IMG/VR virus record: IMGVR_UViG_3300012349_000007
Coordinates: 1 to 55,820 of that record
Direction: 5' to 3' (one strand)
Length of the DNA stretch: 55,820 nt
From: a virus
Of this stretch, positions 54,281 to 55,820 are shown one piece after another. The notes under the pieces were generated by a model, which did no database searches, was not told where the DNA came from, and saw nothing but the letters and a program-made list of their open reading frames with translations. The number at the start of each line of letters is the position of its first letter. Positions within the stretch are counted from its first letter, which is position 1. The position numbers were made by a program, and so were the translations under genes.

Positions 54281-54601
54281 ATGAGTACTGAGCGGGATAA
54301 CCATTTCCAGAACTTTGCTAAGCTTCTTTGGGAGGAGTTGATCGAAAAAGGCTACACGTGGGAAAACTATGATCCTGATAATAACCTCTATCGTGATAGC
54401 GTGGTTGAACTTATCGCTCAACGCGCTTATGATCTGTCCGTACACAACTTTATGCACGTTGGGCCAGCAGAGCAAGCAGAATACGGTGATCCATGCGATT
54501 GCGTGTCCCATGTCCCTGACCTCACGACCTGGGATGACGTTTCTGCCTATATTGCAGACTATGACCGATTGAAGATGAAGCATTCTACGCAAGGAGAATA
54601 A
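54281..54601 (+). CDS. Paralogue of the 103-417 product (106 aa)
   Basis: Shares HFQ.FA.LL, LIAQ.AYDL...H and PDLT.W with the 103-417 protein; has an extra acidic/aromatic C-terminus (YIADYDRLKMKHS). Function unknown. The pair flanks the junction. Confidence 0.7.
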   Translation: MSTERDNHFQNFAKLLWEELIEKGYTWENYDPDNNLYRDSVVELIAQRAYDLSVHNFMHVGPAEQAEYGDPCDCVSHVPDLTTWDDVSAYIADYDRLKMKHSTQGE

Positions 54602-54604
54602 GCA

Positions 54605-54859
54605 GTGAAATATTTTATACAAGACGAGGCGATTGCAACCGACCTACGCAATGCAGGCTTTGCATGTGAACTGGACACCTCGCCAAAGGTGAGCTTCAAT
54701 CTCAACTCTCATCGGGAGTGGCCACCCAAAGAGATACTTCAGGGCGATTGGTATGAGGCCGATTGTCCACTAGAACATGGCAAACCGTTCTTGTTAGACG
54801 GGAAAAGCGTTGAACTTTTAGGCGTGCTCATCAGACGATCAGATCAGCCTGCTACGTAA
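54605..54859 (+). CDS. Hypothetical protein (84 aa)
   Basis: GTG 54605. Beta-type protein (FACELDTSPKVSFNL, then KSVELLGVLIRR). Last gene of the plus arm before terminator-like hairpins. Unknown. Confidence 0.55.
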   Translation: MKYFIQDEAIATDLRNAGFACELDTSPKVSFNLNSHREWPPKEILQGDWYEADCPLEHGKPFLLDGKSVELLGVLIRRSDQPAT

Positions 54860-54866
54860 AAGTACG

Positions 54867-54894
54867 TACCGGCTCCCTCATCTAAAAGCCGGTA
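54867..54894. terminator. Hairpin between convergent operons
   Basis: TACCGGCT (54867-54874) pairs with AGCCGGTA (54887-54894), 12-nt loop, no clear U-tract. A second hairpin CATGGCT/AGCCATG lies at 54959-54977. Confidence 0.55.
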
Positions 54895-55003
54895 TGGTGA
54901 TACTTTCGCGTCCAGGCACTTTCCCGCCTCTGGCAAGATACAAAATCACCCCTCGGCACATGGCTCTACAAGCCATGGCACTACAAACAGTACCGTATCA
55001 AAT

Positions 55004-55228
55004 TCAAAAAGTGGCATGAGTCAAATTTGACTGCTTCCTGTCATTCATCCACACCTCATCACCCTGGCCAGCATCCAACAGCCACAACTCTTTCTCTGAT
55101 CGAAGTATGGCCAGTGCTTCCACCGTATTCCACGTGACGAGCTCCACCCCTGGCCTGATCTGCTGCAATTTCGCTGTTGTGGAGCGTGAGAAGCCCACTT
55201 TGCTCAAGTTGCGATTAATGGCAATCAT
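55004..55228 (-). CDS. Hypothetical late protein (74 aa)
   Basis: ATG 55228 overlaps the stop of the junction-spanning gene. An N-terminal LSKVGFSRSTTAKLQQIRPG stretch and a hydrophobic middle. Last gene of the minus arm. Not recognised. Confidence 0.55.
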   Translation of the reverse strand: MIAINRNLSKVGFSRSTTAKLQQIRPGVELVTWNTVEALAILRSEKELWLLDAGQGDEVWMNDRKQSNLTHATF

Positions 55229-55820
55229 TTTTGTGGCTGCACGACCGGTATCAACGCGCTATCGTTCCAATTGCGCTGGACATCGGTATTCATGGTCAAA
55301 TCGGGTGTAGCCGTCAATGTGTCCATATTTGCCCTCGTGGGAACATCATTCATTGCTCCCAAATTCACCGCGGGCAGCATTGACACCGGCGAAGGCACAA
55401 ACTGCGGTCGCTGGGGGATAACCGGTGGTGGCGCTGGCACGGGTGGAGGCGTAGTTGCCGTTTGCTGTGGCTGTACTGCCTCTGTGGGCGTTGTTTGCGC
55501 AGGTGCTTGTGATGGTGAACTGATTTCGACAGGTGGCTGTACGACCACTGTAGGCGTCTGTTGGGCTTGCTGCTGAAACACTTGTACAAGTCCCGGAATA
55601 ATCCCCACAAACTGGGAGATCACTTGCTGCAAGCTCTGTTGCTGTTGGCCTATCTGAGCCTGCTGTTGGCCTATTTGGGCTTGCTGGCCAGGAGACGGAG
55701 CCTTGTAGGCCAGATTGATGCCGAAGACGCCCGATGCTATGCCCCAAATGGCCAAAGCTCCATTGAAGTCAATCTTGCCGATATACAGCAGCGCTGCGCC
55801 GATAATGACAAGCAGGCACG
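55225..55820 (-). CDS. C-terminal part of the junction-spanning membrane protein (215 aa)
   Basis: Together with 1-52, this gives M plus 214 residues. Two transmembrane segments (about 8-31 and 38-57) are followed by a Gln-rich tandem region (QIGQQQAQ repeats, about 64-80), a hydrophobic amphipathic helix, a Pro/Gln/Thr-rich linker and an Asn/Thr-rich end. Position after the lysin makes it a second holin-like candidate or a lysis regulator; the long Gln/Pro tail is unusual for that. Confidence 0.75.
   Translation of the reverse strand, partial: CLLVIIGAALLYIGKIDFNGALAIWGIASGVFGINLAYKAPSPGQQAQIGQQQAQIGQQQQSLQQVISQFVGIIPGLVQVFQQQAQQTPTVVVQPPVEISSPSQAPAQTTPTEAVQPQQTATTPPPVPAPPPVIPQRPQFVPSPVSMLPAVNLGAMNDVPTRANMDTLTATPDLTMNTDVQRNWNDSALIPVVQPQK

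Noticed and set aside
1-55820. CRISPR arrays
   Set aside because: No regularly spaced direct repeats with unique spacers were seen; the repeated units found are palindromic iterons, operators and protein repeats.
1-55820. Terminal direct repeats at the window ends
   Set aside because: The first and last bases share no repeat that I can see, so the ends are not a packaged redundancy.

Overview
The window reads as one complete circular genome of a temperate, siphovirus-like tailed bacteriophage. A reading frame that leaves the left edge on the minus strand (start codon at 52) continues in frame at the right edge (55820 down to 55225) and makes an intact 215-residue membrane protein. The sequence is therefore circular or circularly permuted, and its ends are arbitrary. 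The host is not named by the sequence. A proline/threonine-rich membrane-anchored protein at 28854-29456 resembles proteins I associate with Ktedonobacteria (Chloroflexota), and many sigma70-like promoters with 17-bp spacers are present. I treat that host as a weak inference.

Layout. From about 28.1 kb leftwards to 0.4 kb, and across the junction to 55.0 kb, the minus strand carries the late genes. In order of transcription they are: small accessory genes with a tRNA-Asn, terminase small and large subunits, a YopX-like protein, portal, a run of small proteins, scaffold, decoration protein, major capsid protein, head-tail connectors, tail terminator, tail tube, a tail assembly chaperone pair with a programmed -1 frameshift, tape measure, a 1427-residue tail hub/fibre, several receptor-binding or tip proteins (one with a glycoside-hydrolase-like signature), a C39-like cysteine-peptidase lysin and small membrane proteins that could be holins. 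A likely late promoter lies at 28127-28156. At 28.7-31.4 kb are a degenerate tRNA-His-like gene, the cargo-type membrane protein, a tyrosine integrase and an excisionase-like gene.

From 31.7 to 54.9 kb the plus strand carries the early genes in tightly overlapping operons. They include a lambda-O-like replication initiator with palindromic iterons inside its own gene, a DnaB helicase, an ArsR-type regulator, many small zinc-binding and membrane proteins, a probable recombination (annealing/ssDNA) protein, and a second tyrosine recombinase coupled to an HNH nuclease. An island at 43.6-44.9 kb holds three minus-strand genes, a second set of palindromic iterons next to a stand-alone initiator-type winged-helix gene, and two copies of a 28-bp operator that sit at three promoters.

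The most interesting points are: two origin-like iteron arrays with the same architecture (5-bp arms, 5-bp spacer, 21-22-bp period) but different arm sequences, each tied to a winged-helix protein; two small membrane proteins overprinted inside the replication gene, each with its own ribosome binding site; a shared-operator switch; a 41-nt palindromic element placed in the same reading frame in two neighbouring genes; four homing-type endonucleases; a zinc-ribbon gene that appears to start at ATT; and a tRNA-like gene with only a 4-nt anticodon loop.
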